DNA of 64,000 bases from Leekyejoonella antrihumi (GCF_007845645.1 NZ_VCQV01000004.1:124001-188000); one strand, 5' to 3'. Counted from the stretch's first letter, positions 27,182 through 36,852 are shown. Translations and numbers: made by a program. Notes: generated from the letters alone by a model not told the origin.

Positions 27182-29158
27182 ATGAGCATCAGTACGACCC
27201 GCCGGCCGGTGCGGCAGCGCGGACCGATGATGGGCATCGGCGCCGCCGACAAGCCGATGAACTTCAAGGGGTCGGCCAAGCGGCTCATCGGTCTGCTCGC
27301 ACCGCAGAAGACGCGGGTGATCATCATCAGCGTGCTGACGGTCTCGGCCGTGGTGATGAACGTCATCAGCCCACGGATCCTTGGCGCCGCGGTCGACAAG
27401 ATCTTCAGCGGTGCGGTCGGTGGCGCGATGCACGTGCCGGCGGGCACGACGAAGAGCGCGGTGGTGGCCGCCCTTCGGGCAAGGGGCGAGGGCACCCGCG
27501 CAGACATGCTCTCGCGGATGGACTTCGTGCCCGGGGTAGGCGTCGACTTCGGCGCAGTGGGCAAGATCCTGTCGATCGTGCTCGTGCTCTATCTCGTTGC
27601 CTCGATCTGCCAGCTCATCCAGGCCCGCATGCTCAATTATGCGGTGCAGACGACGATGCGCGGGCTGCGCGAGGACGTCGAGGCGAAGGTGCACCGGCTG
27701 CCGCTGAGCTATCTGGACGGTCAGCCGCGCGGCGAGCTGCTCTCCCGCGTCACCAACGACATCGACAACATCGGTCAGTCGTTGCAGCAGACCATGAGCC
27801 AGCTGCTCTTCTCCGGCCTCACGGTGATCGGTGTCATCGTGATGATGCTGACGGTCTCGCTCCTGCTCACCCTGCTGGCGCTGGTGGCGATCCCCATCGT
27901 GATGCTCGTGACCGGGCAGGTCATGAAGCGTTCGCAGAAGCTGTTCGCCGCCCAGTGGAAGCACACCGGCGAGCTGAACGGACAGATCGAGGAGACCTTC
28001 AGTGCTCACGAGCTGGTCAAGGTGTTCGGCCGCCGGCGTGAGGTGGACGCGACCTTCAGCGAGAAGAACGACGAGCTGATGACGGTCAGCTGGCGCGCCC
28101 AGTTCATCAGTGGACTGGTGATGCCGGTGATGATGTTCGTCGGCAACCTGCAGTACGTCGCGGTCTGTGTGATCGGCGGGTTGCGGGTGGCCTCCGGTGG
28201 CATGTCCATCGGTGAGATCACCGCATTCGTGCAGTACTCCCGGCAGTTCACCCAGCCGCTGACCCAGATGGCGTCGATGGTGAACCTGCTGCAGTCCGGT
28301 GTTGCCAGTGCCGAGCGTGTCTTCGAGGTGTTGGACGCACCGGAGCAGAGCGAGGAGGCGCACGGCACCTTGCCGCATACCCGCGGTCGAGTGGACTTCC
28401 AGGACGTGTGCTTCAGCTATACGCCGGACAAGCCGCTGATCGAGCACCTCGCGCTGTCCGTGAACCCGGGCCAGACAGTGGCCGTCGTCGGGCCGACCGG
28501 CGCCGGCAAGACGACGCTGGTCAATCTGATCATGCGCTTCTACGAGCTCACCTCGGGCCGCATCCTGCTGGACGGGACGGACATCACCCAGATTCCACGC
28601 GCCGATCTGCGCTCGCGCGTGGGGATGGTGTTGCAGGACGCCTGGCTCTTCCACGGAACGATCCGCGACAACATCGCCTACGGGCGGATCGGCGCCACCG
28701 AAGAGCAGATCCAACAAGCCGCGGAGGCGACCTTCGTCGATCGGTTCGTGCACTCGCTTCCGGATGGCTATGACACGGTGATCGACGAAGAGGCGTCCAA
28801 CGTCTCCACGGGTGAGCGTCAGCTGATCACGATCGCTCGCGCCTTCCTGGCGGACCCGGCGATGCTGATCCTCGACGAGGCCACCTCGTCGGTCGACACG
28901 CGCACCGAGGTGATGCTGCAGCACGCAATGGCGGCGCTGCGCTCGGATCGCACGAGCTTTGTGATTGCGCACCGACTTTCGACGATTCGTGATGCCGACA
29001 CCATCCTGGTGATGGAGGACGGTCGCATCGTCGAGCAGGGCAACCACCTCGACCTGCTCGAGGCGAGGGGCGCCTACTTCCGGCTCTACATGTCGCAGTT
29101 CGAGGGTGCGATCGTCGATGAGGACGACGATGACCCGAACACCATGACGCGGGTCTGA
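27182..29158 (+). CDS. ABC exporter half-transporter, subunit with degenerate signature
   Basis: A 658-residue partner of the preceding exporter half. An extended N-terminus (about 40 residues) precedes the membrane domain, which has a large loop after helix 1 (residues about 75-125). Walker A is VGPTGAGKTTLVNL and Walker B MLILDEATSSVD with the catalytic Glu, but the signature is VSTGERQLITIARAF instead of LSGGQ. Combined with subunit 1, one ATP site is fully canonical and the other degenerate. ATG 27182 follows GAGAGGGGG. Separated from subunit 1 only by an R2 repeat. Confidence 0.9.
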   Translation: MSISTTRRPVRQRGPMMGIGAADKPMNFKGSAKRLIGLLAPQKTRVIIISVLTVSAVVMNVISPRILGAAVDKIFSGAVGGAMHVPAGTTKSAVVAALRARGEGTRADMLSRMDFVPGVGVDFGAVGKILSIVLVLYLVASICQLIQARMLNYAVQTTMRGLREDVEAKVHRLPLSYLDGQPRGELLSRVTNDIDNIGQSLQQTMSQLLFSGLTVIGVIVMMLTVSLLLTLLALVAIPIVMLVTGQVMKRSQKLFAAQWKHTGELNGQIEETFSAHELVKVFGRRREVDATFSEKNDELMTVSWRAQFISGLVMPVMMFVGNLQYVAVCVIGGLRVASGGMSIGEITAFVQYSRQFTQPLTQMASMVNLLQSGVASAERVFEVLDAPEQSEEAHGTLPHTRGRVDFQDVCFSYTPDKPLIEHLALSVNPGQTVAVVGPTGAGKTTLVNLIMRFYELTSGRILLDGTDITQIPRADLRSRVGMVLQDAWLFHGTIRDNIAYGRIGATEEQIQQAAEATFVDRFVHSLPDGYDTVIDEEASNVSTGERQLITIARAFLADPAMLILDEATSSVDTRTEVMLQHAMAALRSDRTSFVIAHRLSTIRDADTILVMEDGRIVEQGNHLDLLEARGAYFRLYMSQFEGAIVDEDDDDPNTMTRV

Positions 29159-29382
29159 TCCACGCGTCGAGGTTGCCGGCCGCCGGCCGCCATCTCACCC
29201 ATCCGGGGGATGTTCCACCAGTTCTAACGATCGACGATGGACTTTCAATCAGGGCACCGCTCTCCATGCGATGTGATCAGAAAGAGCCGTCAGGGTGAGT
29301 ACCGTTCGTCGTGTCCGCGTCATTTTCGTGACCCTGGTGTCGGGCTTGATCGCCCTGGTCGACCTGTGGGGGTGACCGGCGA

Positions 29383-30018
29383 ATGCGCGGTGCGGAGCTT
29401 GGTCCATTTCTGGGGGGAGCATTCCTGGTCCTCGCGGCCCCTGGGCCGTCGGTGCTGTTCGCGGTCACGCGGACGCTCAAGTGGGGGCTCGGCGCCGGGT
29501 TGCTGACGGTGATTGGTCTCGAGGTGGGCCTGTGCATCCACGTCCTCGGCGCGGCGTTCGGGCTGTCCGCGCTCGTCAGCTCGTCGCCCGTTGTCCTGCA
29601 GCTCATTCGCTTCGCCGGTGCCGGGTATCTGGTGCTGCTCGCCGTGCGCGGTCTGCGGGATGCGGCGGCTGTGGCACCCGAAAGTCACAGCCCGCCCAGA
29701 AGCCACACTCGGTGGGAGTTGTTGCGCGCGGCATTCGTCGTCGACGTCCTCAATCCAAAGACCGTCCTGTTCTTCCTGGCCTTCCTGCCGCAGTTCGTGC
29801 GCGCCGGCCACGGGAACCCGATCGCCCAATTCCTGTTCCTTGGGACCTGCACTGTCGTCATCGCCTGCGTGTGCGACTCGTTGTGGGTCCTGCTCACCGC
29901 GGCAACCAGAACGCTCCGTGCCCGGCATCGGGATGGTCCCCCGGCGCTGTCGCGACGACTGGCGCGGATAAGCAGCGCGGCCTACGTAGGGATCGCCGTC
30001 CTGACCATCACCGGATAG
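29383..30018 (+). CDS. LysE family amino-acid exporter
   Basis: A 211-residue membrane protein with about six helices. It has the LysE/RhtB pattern: FLGGAFLVLAAPGPSVLFAV at the N-terminus and VVDVLNPKTVLFFLAFLPQFV in the middle. Proteins of this family export amino acids or small derivatives; the substrate cannot be read. The 224 bp before it contain no gene that I can support. It converges on the lipase-like gene. Confidence 0.85.
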   Translation: MRGAELGPFLGGAFLVLAAPGPSVLFAVTRTLKWGLGAGLLTVIGLEVGLCIHVLGAAFGLSALVSSSPVVLQLIRFAGAGYLVLLAVRGLRDAAAVAPESHSPPRSHTRWELLRAAFVVDVLNPKTVLFFLAFLPQFVRAGHGNPIAQFLFLGTCTVVIACVCDSLWVLLTAATRTLRARHRDGPPALSRRLARISSAAYVGIAVLTITG

Positions 30019-30088
30019 CGTGACGCGATGCATTTCGGCACCAGTGGCACTCGCATGCCGGCCGGCAGGTGCAACAGGAGGGCCGAGG

Positions 30089-31528
30089 TCAGGGTCGGCG
30101 CACGTAGTAGTCGTAGACCGTGTCCGTCCCGCCGAGGAACGGCTCACTGCGGTCATAGAACCGGCGCGCCAGCGGATCCGGAGAGTCGCGACCCAGGTGC
30201 TCGCGCGCGGTCTCGGCGTAGAGATCGGCGGAATGCAGATCCAGCGGATTGTCGGTGGGGAGGTCCGTGTCGCAGGTCAGCTGACCGGCGTTCGCCTGCG
30301 TCGGAAGGCGCGCCTCGTCCAGGCTCGGCACGAGGTCGCCGACGTGCTCGATCTCCAGCGCGTGCACGCCGTCTGGCACCTTCATGCGTGTCACCGGCGC
30401 CGCCATCGTGACCACCTGGGTCACGTTGAACTCCTTCTGAAATCTCGGGTTCTGCACCATCCGGGTGGCGACGATGCCGGCTTGGCTGTGCCCGACCAGC
30501 ATCACCGGTTGACTGCCCGGGGGGACTCCCGCCTGCTTCATGGCCATGCGCATGGCGGTGGTGATGGCCGGATAGAGGGCGAGGGGTGCACCGGCCATCG
30601 ATGCGACATTGGCCGTTGCGTCGGTCGGGTTGTGTGGGCCGTTCACCTGCCAGTTCTGGGTGCCGGGGATGTTGACGATCCAGGCGGCGCTGCCGTCCGA
30701 ATGGGTCACATGGTGCACTCGCACGCGGGCCTGCGCGTCGCCGCCGAGCGCGCCACTTTCGACCATGGCCTCCTGCGCGGCCAGGTCGCCGAGATCCCTC
30801 GGCCCGTCGACCGGAGTATGCGGGACCGGGTGATCGGCGACCGGCGTAACGGTCAGTGGGGTGCCGTCGGTGAAGACGCCCGCATGCCGGCCGATGGCCA
30901 GGAGCTGGCCGACCTGGCTCTCGAATCGGGGATCGCCGGGTCGGATCATCCAGAACATCTCGCGAAAGACGGCGAGACCGTCGTCGACGATGCTCGGGTC
31001 CCTCGTCGCGGCGGCGCCCAGATCGCTGACGAAGAACGACCCCCACCGCCGCGCCGCCAAGAGCAGCCCGGAGCCGTAGGTGGCGGGATTGGTGAACAGT
31101 CCCGGACTTGAACCGGCCGTCTGGACCGTGGCCAGTGTCGCAACGTTGAGCGTTCTGATCGTCAACCGGGTCGGCGCCGCGATGATCGCGATCGCCGCCA
31201 GCGCATTGCGGTTCACCAGGTCGGCGGTCTCGTAGGCCGTGGCGCCGGCACGCATGCCGCGGGACACGACCTCCATACGGACGGCGAGAGCGCCGAAGCT
31301 GGCCGGACCGATGCTGAGGCCGGCGACGTGCTCGGCCACCTGCGCCGCCGAGCCGGGCGAGAGCAGCGCGCTCTTGACCGGCAGGTGCGCGGCGATCCTC
31401 AGCACCTCACCGCACAGCATGGTGGCTTCGTCGCCCGAACCGTCCAGGGCGCCAGCCGTGTAGCGCATGTCGATGAGATTGGCATCGGTGGACAGCGGTC
31501 CGCCGCTGGAGGTGCAGCCGCCTCCCAT
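30089..31528 (-). CDS. lipase-like alpha/beta hydrolase with N-terminal EspC/WXG-like helical region
   Basis: A 479-residue protein not assigned to a named family. Residues about 20-100 are helical (GSGDEATMLCGEVLRIAAHL, SFGALAVRMEVVSRGMRAGA) and resemble type VII secretion target (EspC/WXG100-like) modules. A hydrophobic stretch follows (AALAAIAIIAAP). The C-terminal half is an alpha/beta hydrolase with the nucleophile elbow VGHSQAG (in MLVGHSQAGIVATRMV), Asp in VGDLVPSLDEA and a PGTQNWQVNGPHN segment, as in PGAP1-like lipases. Its start overlaps the stop of the upstream gene (TGATG). It is last of a three-gene operon. Confidence 0.75.
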   Translation of the reverse strand: MGGGCTSSGGPLSTDANLIDMRYTAGALDGSGDEATMLCGEVLRIAAHLPVKSALLSPGSAAQVAEHVAGLSIGPASFGALAVRMEVVSRGMRAGATAYETADLVNRNALAAIAIIAAPTRLTIRTLNVATLATVQTAGSSPGLFTNPATYGSGLLLAARRWGSFFVSDLGAAATRDPSIVDDGLAVFREMFWMIRPGDPRFESQVGQLLAIGRHAGVFTDGTPLTVTPVADHPVPHTPVDGPRDLGDLAAQEAMVESGALGGDAQARVRVHHVTHSDGSAAWIVNIPGTQNWQVNGPHNPTDATANVASMAGAPLALYPAITTAMRMAMKQAGVPPGSQPVMLVGHSQAGIVATRMVQNPRFQKEFNVTQVVTMAAPVTRMKVPDGVHALEIEHVGDLVPSLDEARLPTQANAGQLTCDTDLPTDNPLDLHSADLYAETAREHLGRDSPDPLARRFYDRSEPFLGGTDTVYDYYVRRP

Positions 31529-32190
31529 CAGGCCACCCGCCGGGATGCCCCGGACCGCGTGGCCAGCACATCGCAGGCCTGGCAGATGCGGGCTTGGACG
31601 TCCTCGAGCGTCATCGGGTCGAACGTGAGCGTCTCGTCCTCGCTGCTCACCAACTCACCCCAACCGTCCGGAGTGACCGTGATATCGGCGAACACTTCGA
31701 ATCCCACCCGGTCGAGGAGGGTCGCCGACAGCCGGGCCTGGCAGCCGGGCGCGAGGTGCACGAGCCAGGTCGGCGGGTGGGACAGACCGATGAGGCCCAG
31801 TGCCTCGTCGATGTGCGTGGGGTCTCCACGCCTGAGCTGCTCGGCGAGCATCAGGGCATCTTCCGCAGTAAGGGACTCCGCGCGGCCTGGTGCCAGTGGC
31901 TGCGGCGGAACGGCGAGGTAGTCCGCGATGTCGTCGACGATGGTGCACGCCTCGAGGCCGAGATCGGCAACGTCACCACGTGCGGTGGCGAGCACCGGCG
32001 CGGGGGGTGTGGGCTCGAGCAGCGTGCTGGTGAGCACGAAGCGATCCCGCTTGACGACCACGACCGCGCCGAGCGCGCGCGCGTGCCGCGTTGCGCCGAG
32101 CAGCAGCCGATTGCGCTCGAGCGTCATTGCGCACAGGACCGCCGTGACCTCATGGGGGTCAGTCACGATGCCATGTTCTACCGACGTCAT
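31528..32190 (-). CDS. hypothetical protein (220 aa) in WXG-like/lipase operon
   Basis: Unrecognised protein with no signal peptide or membrane helix. It has mixed alpha/beta composition, with RNRLLLGATRHARALGAVVVVKRDRF near the start and a C-terminal FADITVTPDGWGELVSSEDE strand region. The size and operon position recall EspG-like or other type VII secretion accessory proteins, but I see no motif proving this. Both ends are coupled: ATGA with the helical protein upstream, TGATG with the hydrolase downstream. Confidence 0.6.
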   Translation of the reverse strand: MTSVEHGIVTDPHEVTAVLCAMTLERNRLLLGATRHARALGAVVVVKRDRFVLTSTLLEPTPPAPVLATARGDVADLGLEACTIVDDIADYLAVPPQPLAPGRAESLTAEDALMLAEQLRRGDPTHIDEALGLIGLSHPPTWLVHLAPGCQARLSATLLDRVGFEVFADITVTPDGWGELVSSEDETLTFDPMTLEDVQARICQACDVLATRSGASRRVA

Positions 32191-32531
32191 GACGCCAGCC
32201 TCACGGCGTCGGAGACCAGGCCTTCGGCGTCGTGGATGATCGCTGTGACATCGCCACCGAGGATCTTGGCGGCGCGCGCGATGGCCTGCTCGTGGTCCTC
32301 GACGTGCCTGGCGTGCGCGAGCAGCGCGTGCGCGAGCGCATCCAGATCCGCCGCGCGGCTCATGAAGTCGGCGGCCCGATCGGCAAGCCGATCTCGGTAG
32401 CGATCGGCTGCCACGCTCGACCAGTGCACGGCGCTCTGCGTCGTGACGTGCTGGGCCTCCTGGCGAGCGCGGATTGCCAGGGCGGACACCTTGCGTGCCG
32501 CGGCTCGGATCTCCTCGGGATCGTCGGTCAT
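32187..32531 (-). CDS. WXG100-like helical protein
   Basis: A 114-residue, nearly all-helical protein. HWSSVAADRYRDRLADRA in the middle fits the W-x-S-x-A-A-x-x-(F/Y) turn of WXG100/ESAT-6-like hairpins, between two amphipathic helices. Such proteins are either secreted by type VII systems or serve as N-terminal partners of larger effectors. First gene of a three-gene operon with ATGA coupling. ATG 32531 (MTDDPEEIRAAARKV) is chosen because earlier codons look like non-coding leader. No secretion machinery is present in the window. Confidence 0.65.
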   Translation of the reverse strand: MTDDPEEIRAAARKVSALAIRARQEAQHVTTQSAVHWSSVAADRYRDRLADRAADFMSRAADLDALAHALLAHARHVEDHEQAIARAAKILGGDVTAIIHDAEGLVSDAVRLAS

Positions 32532-32625
32532 GACCCCTAGTCCACTCCAGCGCAACGCCTCTCGGGGGCCGCTGTCACTGGGGTGGGGCAACTGGCGCGG
32601 TCCGGCGAGGGTTGTGGAAGCGGGG

Positions 32626-34905
32626 CTACTCCGCTGCTACCGGAGCCGGTTCGTCCTTCGGGTCCTGGCCGCGTCGGACGGCAGCCAGCAGCATGTTGGC
32701 GACGTCCACGACCTCGACCTCCTCGCGCGCCTTCCCCTCGGACTGCTCCGCGGTCAGCCCGTCGGTGAGCATGACCCGGCAGAAGGGGCAGCCGACCGCG
32801 ATGCGGTCGGCGCCGGTCGCCACGGCCTCCTGGGTGCGGTTGATGTTGATGCGGTTGCCGAGCTTCTCCTCCATCCACATGCGGGCGCCGCCGGCGCCGC
32901 AGCAGAAGGACTTCTCGCCGGACCGCTCCATCTCCTTGTACTCCACACCGGGCAGCGCGCCGAGCAGCTCACGCGGCGGTGCGTAAACCCCGTTGTGCCG
33001 GCCCAGGTAACAGGGGTCGTGGAATGTCACCGAGCCGCCGGTCGACGCGGCGCCGCTGGTGTCGGCCTCGTCCGGGCGACTGACCGGGGTGAGCCGCTTG
33101 TCGCGTACCAGCTTGTTCAGCAGCTGGGTGTGGTGCACGACCTCGTAGTTGCCGCCGAGCTGCGGGTATTCATTCTTCAAGGTGTTGAAGCAGTGCGCGC
33201 AGGTCGCCACGATCTTGGTCGCACCGGCCTCGTTGAGGGTCTCGACGTTCTGCGACGCCAGCGCCTGGAAGAGCATCTCGTTGCCCGCGCGCCTGGCCGG
33301 GTCGCCGGTGCAGGACTCGCCATCGCCGAGCACCGCGAAGCTCACGCCGGCCGTGTTCAGCAGCTCGGCCACCGCCCGAGTGGTCTTCTTGGCGCGATCC
33401 TCGTAGGCGCCGGCGCAGCCGACCCAGAAGAGGTAGTCGACATCGGACAGGTTCTCGACGTCCGTGCCGAACACCGGAACGTCGAAGGGCAGGTCCTTGG
33501 CCCAGTCCAGGCGGGCTCGCGCCGACATACCCCAGGGGTTGGACTTGTTCTCCAGGTTCTTGAAGAGCCCGCCGAGCTCGCTCGGGAAGGCCGACTCGAT
33601 CAGGGTCTGGTAGCGGCGCATGTCGACGATGTGGTCCACGTGCTCGATGTCGACCGGGCACTGCTCGACGCAGGCGCCGCAGGTCGTGCACGACCACAGC
33701 ACGTCCTGATCGATCACGGCGTCCGGGCCGTGGGGGTTGTATGCGGTGAGGGGCGAGGTGATGTCGTAGCCGGTGTCACCGATCAGCGGCACCTGCGCCA
33801 CGGCCCGCTGCTCATCGGTCAGTCCCTCCCGGGCGTCCTGCGCAGCGGTCAGGAACGGCGACTTGGCGTTCGCGTGGTCGCGCAGCGTCATCATCAGCAG
33901 CTTGGGCGACAGCGGCTTCTCGGTGTTCCAGGCCGGGCACTGACTCTGACAGCGTCCGCACTCGGTGCACGTGGAGAAGTCCAGCAGGCCCTTCCAGGTG
34001 AAGTCCTCGACCGAACCGACCCCGAGGGTCGCATCCTCGTCCAGGTCCTCCAGCGTCTCCATCGTCACTGGCTCGCCGCCGACCTTCATCGGCGCCAGCG
34101 CACCGAGCGAGGTGCGGCCCGTGGCGTGTCGCTTGAAGAAGATGTTGAAGAACGCGAGGAACCGGTGCCAGGCGACGCCCATCGTGATATTCACGGCAAT
34201 GGTGATCATCCAGACGATGGAGATGAGGATCTTCAGCGTCGCGATGACCACGATCAGCTGCTTCATCGAGCCGATCGACATCCCACCGAACGCGTCGCCG
34301 AGGAAGAAGGTCAGCGGGTAGTGCAGCGCGCTGGCATGGTGGTCGTGGGTGGCACTGCCCAGGGCGTACTCCAGGCCGCGCAGGGACAGCACGCAGATGG
34401 TGACGCCGAGGATGACCAGCTCGACGAAGTAGGCCTGCCAGAACGTAGAACCGAAGAAGCGCGACCGGCGACCGTCGACGCCCTCGGAACGCGCCGGGTG
34501 CCGGCCGCGGCGGTTGAGGATCAGCAGGCTGATGCCGATGAAGCCGGCCCAGGAGAACAGGTCGGTCAGCCACTCCAGGGGGATGAAGTGGCCGAGGACG
34601 GGCAGCGAGAAGTACGGGTCCCAGATCTGCCCGTAGGCCGCCAGGAGGGTGAAGAACAGCAGCCCGAAGGAGATCATCGTCACCCAGTGCGCGGCGGCAA
34701 CCACGGGCAGCCGTGACATTCGGGTGTGACCGAGGAACTCGCGCAGCAGCGTCGTGGTGCGCGCGCCCTTGTGGTCGGTGCGGTGATCGGGGGCTCCCAC
34801 GCGGAAGATGCCGACCAAGTGGGCGACCGCCCGGGCGAACAGCACGACGCCGACGATGGTGATGCCGACCGTGATCACTGCGGCGACGATCTGGAGTGCA
34901 GACAT
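32626..34905 (-). CDS. membrane-bound (Fe-S) oxidoreductase, Rv0338c-like
   Basis: A 759-residue protein. The N-terminal about 260 residues form five or six helices of the nitrate-reductase gamma/HdrE type. Two 4Fe-4S motifs follow (FSTCTECGRCQSQCPAWN and CTTCGACVEQCPVDIEHVDH), then two CCG domains (FWVGCAGAYEDRAKK; later CATCAHCFNTL and FCCGAGGARMWMEE), as in heterodisulfide reductase subunit D/GlpC-like proteins. It probably moves electrons between an unknown donor and the menaquinone pool. Length and order resemble mycobacterial Rv0338c. It stands alone, divergent from cysK. Confidence 0.85.
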   Translation of the reverse strand: MSALQIVAAVITVGITIVGVVLFARAVAHLVGIFRVGAPDHRTDHKGARTTTLLREFLGHTRMSRLPVVAAAHWVTMISFGLLFFTLLAAYGQIWDPYFSLPVLGHFIPLEWLTDLFSWAGFIGISLLILNRRGRHPARSEGVDGRRSRFFGSTFWQAYFVELVILGVTICVLSLRGLEYALGSATHDHHASALHYPLTFFLGDAFGGMSIGSMKQLIVVIATLKILISIVWMITIAVNITMGVAWHRFLAFFNIFFKRHATGRTSLGALAPMKVGGEPVTMETLEDLDEDATLGVGSVEDFTWKGLLDFSTCTECGRCQSQCPAWNTEKPLSPKLLMMTLRDHANAKSPFLTAAQDAREGLTDEQRAVAQVPLIGDTGYDITSPLTAYNPHGPDAVIDQDVLWSCTTCGACVEQCPVDIEHVDHIVDMRRYQTLIESAFPSELGGLFKNLENKSNPWGMSARARLDWAKDLPFDVPVFGTDVENLSDVDYLFWVGCAGAYEDRAKKTTRAVAELLNTAGVSFAVLGDGESCTGDPARRAGNEMLFQALASQNVETLNEAGATKIVATCAHCFNTLKNEYPQLGGNYEVVHHTQLLNKLVRDKRLTPVSRPDEADTSGAASTGGSVTFHDPCYLGRHNGVYAPPRELLGALPGVEYKEMERSGEKSFCCGAGGARMWMEEKLGNRININRTQEAVATGADRIAVGCPFCRVMLTDGLTAEQSEGKAREEVEVVDVANMLLAAVRRGQDPKDEPAPVAAE

Positions 34906-35037
34906 GGGGGCGAGTCTACCTATCTACTACTGTTCGGTAACTTTTGGACCGACCGCGTGGGCCGACGATCTCGCCACCGGGTGGGGCGCCGACCGGAAGA
35001 AAATAACGAAGTGTTGGAATAGGTATAACAGGCAAGT

Positions 35038-35057
35038 GGTTGTCGCGATCGACAACC
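35038..35057 (+). promoter_or_regulatory. 20-bp perfect palindrome in the cysK promoter region
   Basis: GGTTGTCG and CGACAACC are perfect 8-bp arms around CGAT. A TATAAC box at 35024-35029 would put the transcription start just before it, so a bound protein would block elongation. The regulator is unknown. Confidence 0.6.
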
Positions 35058-35100
35058 GACCTCTATGAGCCGACCGGCTCCGACGTGCAAGGTGGTATCC

Positions 35101-36036
35101 GTGCCCATACTCAATGACGTGACCGAGGCGATCGGCAACACACCGCTGGTCCGCATCAATCGGATCATCGACACCGGCGACAGTGGCACGATCGTCGCCG
35201 CCAAGCTGGAGTACGGAAACCCCGGGGCATCGGTGAAGGACCGCATCGGCGCCGCGATCATCCAGGCCGCGGAGGACGCGGGCGAGTTGAAGCCCGGCGG
35301 CACGATCATCGAGGCCACCTCCGGCAACACCGGCATCGCACTCGCGATGGTCGGTGCCGCCAAGAGCTACAAAGTCGTCCTGGCCATGCCGGAGAGCGCC
35401 AGCAAGGAGCGCCGCGCCCTGCTGCGCGCCTTCGGTGCCGAGCTGGTGTTGACCAAGGCAGCCGACGGTATGAAGGGCGCGGTCGCGATGGCCGAGAAGA
35501 TCGCCAAGGAGCGCGGCGGGGTCCTCGCGCGCCAGTTCGCCAACGAGGCCAATGTCGAGATCCATCGCAAGACCACTGCCGAGGAGATCTGGCGTGACAC
35601 CGACGGCAAGGTGGACATCCTGGTCGCCGGCATCGGCACCGGCGGCACCATCACCGGTGTCGGCCAGGTGCTCAAGAAGCGCAACCCGGACGTCAAGGTG
35701 TATGCCGTGGAGCCGGCCGAGGCGCCGCTGCTGAACGGTGGCAAGGCCGGCCCGCACAAGATCCAGGGGCTCGGCGCCAACTTCGTGCCGGAGATCCTGG
35801 ACACCGACGTCTATGACGAGGTCATCGACATCTACGCCGAGCAGGCGTTCGAGTGGGCCCGCAAGGCCGCCACCCAGGAGGGACTGCTCGTAGGCATCTC
35901 GTCCGGTGCCGCGCTCGCTGCCGCCAACGACGTCGCGGGCCGCCCGGAGAACGCCGGCAAGACCATCGTCGTCATCATCCCGTCGTTCGGGGAGCGCTAC
36001 CTTTCCACGCCGCTCTTCGAGGGCCTGGTCGACTAG
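35101..36036 (+). CDS. cysK: cysteine synthase A (O-acetylserine sulfhydrylase)
   Basis: A 311-residue PLP enzyme that makes cysteine from O-acetylserine and sulfide. [11 protein letters not shown] contains the PLP Lys, [16 protein letters not shown] is the substrate-binding Asn/Ser/Thr loop, and [16 protein letters not shown] binds the PLP phosphate. GTG 35101 has AAGGTGG five bases upstream and matches the family start ([18 protein letters not shown]). It is followed by R2 repeats and cysE, its normal complex partner. Confidence 0.96.
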   Translation: MPILNDVTEAIGNTPLVRINRIIDTGDSGTIVAAKLEYGNPGASVKDRIGAAIIQAAEDAGELKPGGTIIEATSGNTGIALAMVGAAKSYKVVLAMPESASKERRALLRAFGAELVLTKAADGMKGAVAMAEKIAKERGGVLARQFANEANVEIHRKTTAEEIWRDTDGKVDILVAGIGTGGTITGVGQVLKKRNPDVKVYAVEPAEAPLLNGGKAGPHKIQGLGANFVPEILDTDVYDEVIDIYAEQAFEWARKAATQEGLLVGISSGAALAAANDVAGRPENAGKTIVVIIPSFGERYLSTPLFEGLVD

Positions 36037-36044
36037 ACCGAACC

Positions 36045-36190
36045 AAGCCACCCCACCAGAGCCACCCCACCAAGCAACCCCACCAAGCCACCCCACGAAG
36101 TTCTGCGCTCGCAGGCTCGCTCCGATACTTCGCGGGGACCCCGGGAGTTCTGCGCTCGCAGGCTCGCTTCGATACTTCGCGGGATCCCGG
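36045..36190 (+). repeat. CCACCCCACCAAGC tandem tract plus R2 palindromic repeat copy b (two units)
   Basis: From 36045 a 14-16 bp unit AGCCACCCCACCA recurs imperfectly about four times. It runs into an R2 unit (CCCCACGAAGT at 36091, ACTTCGCGGGGACCCC to 36143) and a second R2 unit lacking its left end (GTTCTGCGCTCGCAGGCTCG to ACTTCGCGGGATCCC, ending near 36190). It fills the cysK-cysE gap. Confidence 0.8.
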
Positions 36191-36210
36191 GACAATCTAA
36201 GGACTGAGAC

Positions 36211-36849
36211 ATGAGCCACCAGCATCTCTCGCTGATCGGCGGGGTGCCTGACAAGCGGGTGCGCCAGCCGGTGCGGCGCGTCGTGGCCGCGGTGCGTGAC
36301 GACCTGGACGCCGCGATCGCACGGGATCCGGCCGTCGACTCTCGCCTGGAGATGATGCTCGCCTCGCCCGGTCTCCAGGCGATCTGGGCCTACCGGGTGG
36401 CGCACCGGATGTGGCGGCGCGGCGGTCGCTGGCGGCTGCCGGCTCGGCTGCTGTCCCAGTCGGCGAGGTCCGTGACGGGGGTCGAGATCCATCCCGGCGC
36501 CACGATCGGCCGGCGATTCTTCATCGACCACGGCATGGGCGTCGTGATCGGTGAGACGGCCGAGGTCGGCGACGACGTGATGCTCTATCACGGCGTGACC
36601 CTCGGAGGCCGAGCGCTACAGCGCGTCAAGCGGCATCCGACCGTGGGCAACGGCGTCACCATTGGTGCCGGTGCACGTGTGCTCGGCCCGGTGGAAGTTG
36701 GTGACCAGGCGCAGATCGGGGCGAACGCCGTGGTCGTCAAGGATGTGCCCGCACAGGCCGTTGCCACCGGGGTCCCCGCGACGATCCGGTTCCCGCACGA
36801 ACCGCGCTCGCAAGGGGACTTCTTCGCCGACCCGGCGCTGTGGATCTAG
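36211..36849 (+). CDS. cysE: serine O-acetyltransferase
   Basis: A 212-residue acetyltransferase that makes O-acetylserine for CysK. An N-terminal helical part is followed by a left-handed beta-helix of hexapeptide repeats ([60 protein letters not shown]). The His in FIDHGMG is the general base. The end, ALWI, supplies the C-terminal Ile that docks into CysK. ATG 36211 follows TAAGGACTGAG. Same transcript as cysK is likely despite the repeat between. Confidence 0.95.
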   Translation: MSHQHLSLIGGVPDKRVRQPVRRVVAAVRDDLDAAIARDPAVDSRLEMMLASPGLQAIWAYRVAHRMWRRGGRWRLPARLLSQSARSVTGVEIHPGATIGRRFFIDHGMGVVIGETAEVGDDVMLYHGVTLGGRALQRVKRHPTVGNGVTIGAGARVLGPVEVGDQAQIGANAVVVKDVPAQAVATGVPATIRFPHEPRSQGDFFADPALWI

Positions 36850-36852
36850 TCA

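Noticed and set aside
26924-29047. 707-codon minus-strand open frame
   Set aside because: Antisense of the second ABC exporter gene, whose Walker and signature motifs are clear.
36045-36190. CRISPR-like array after cysK
   Set aside because: Units are unequal, spacers are absent and the ends match the dispersed R2 palindrome found elsewhere.
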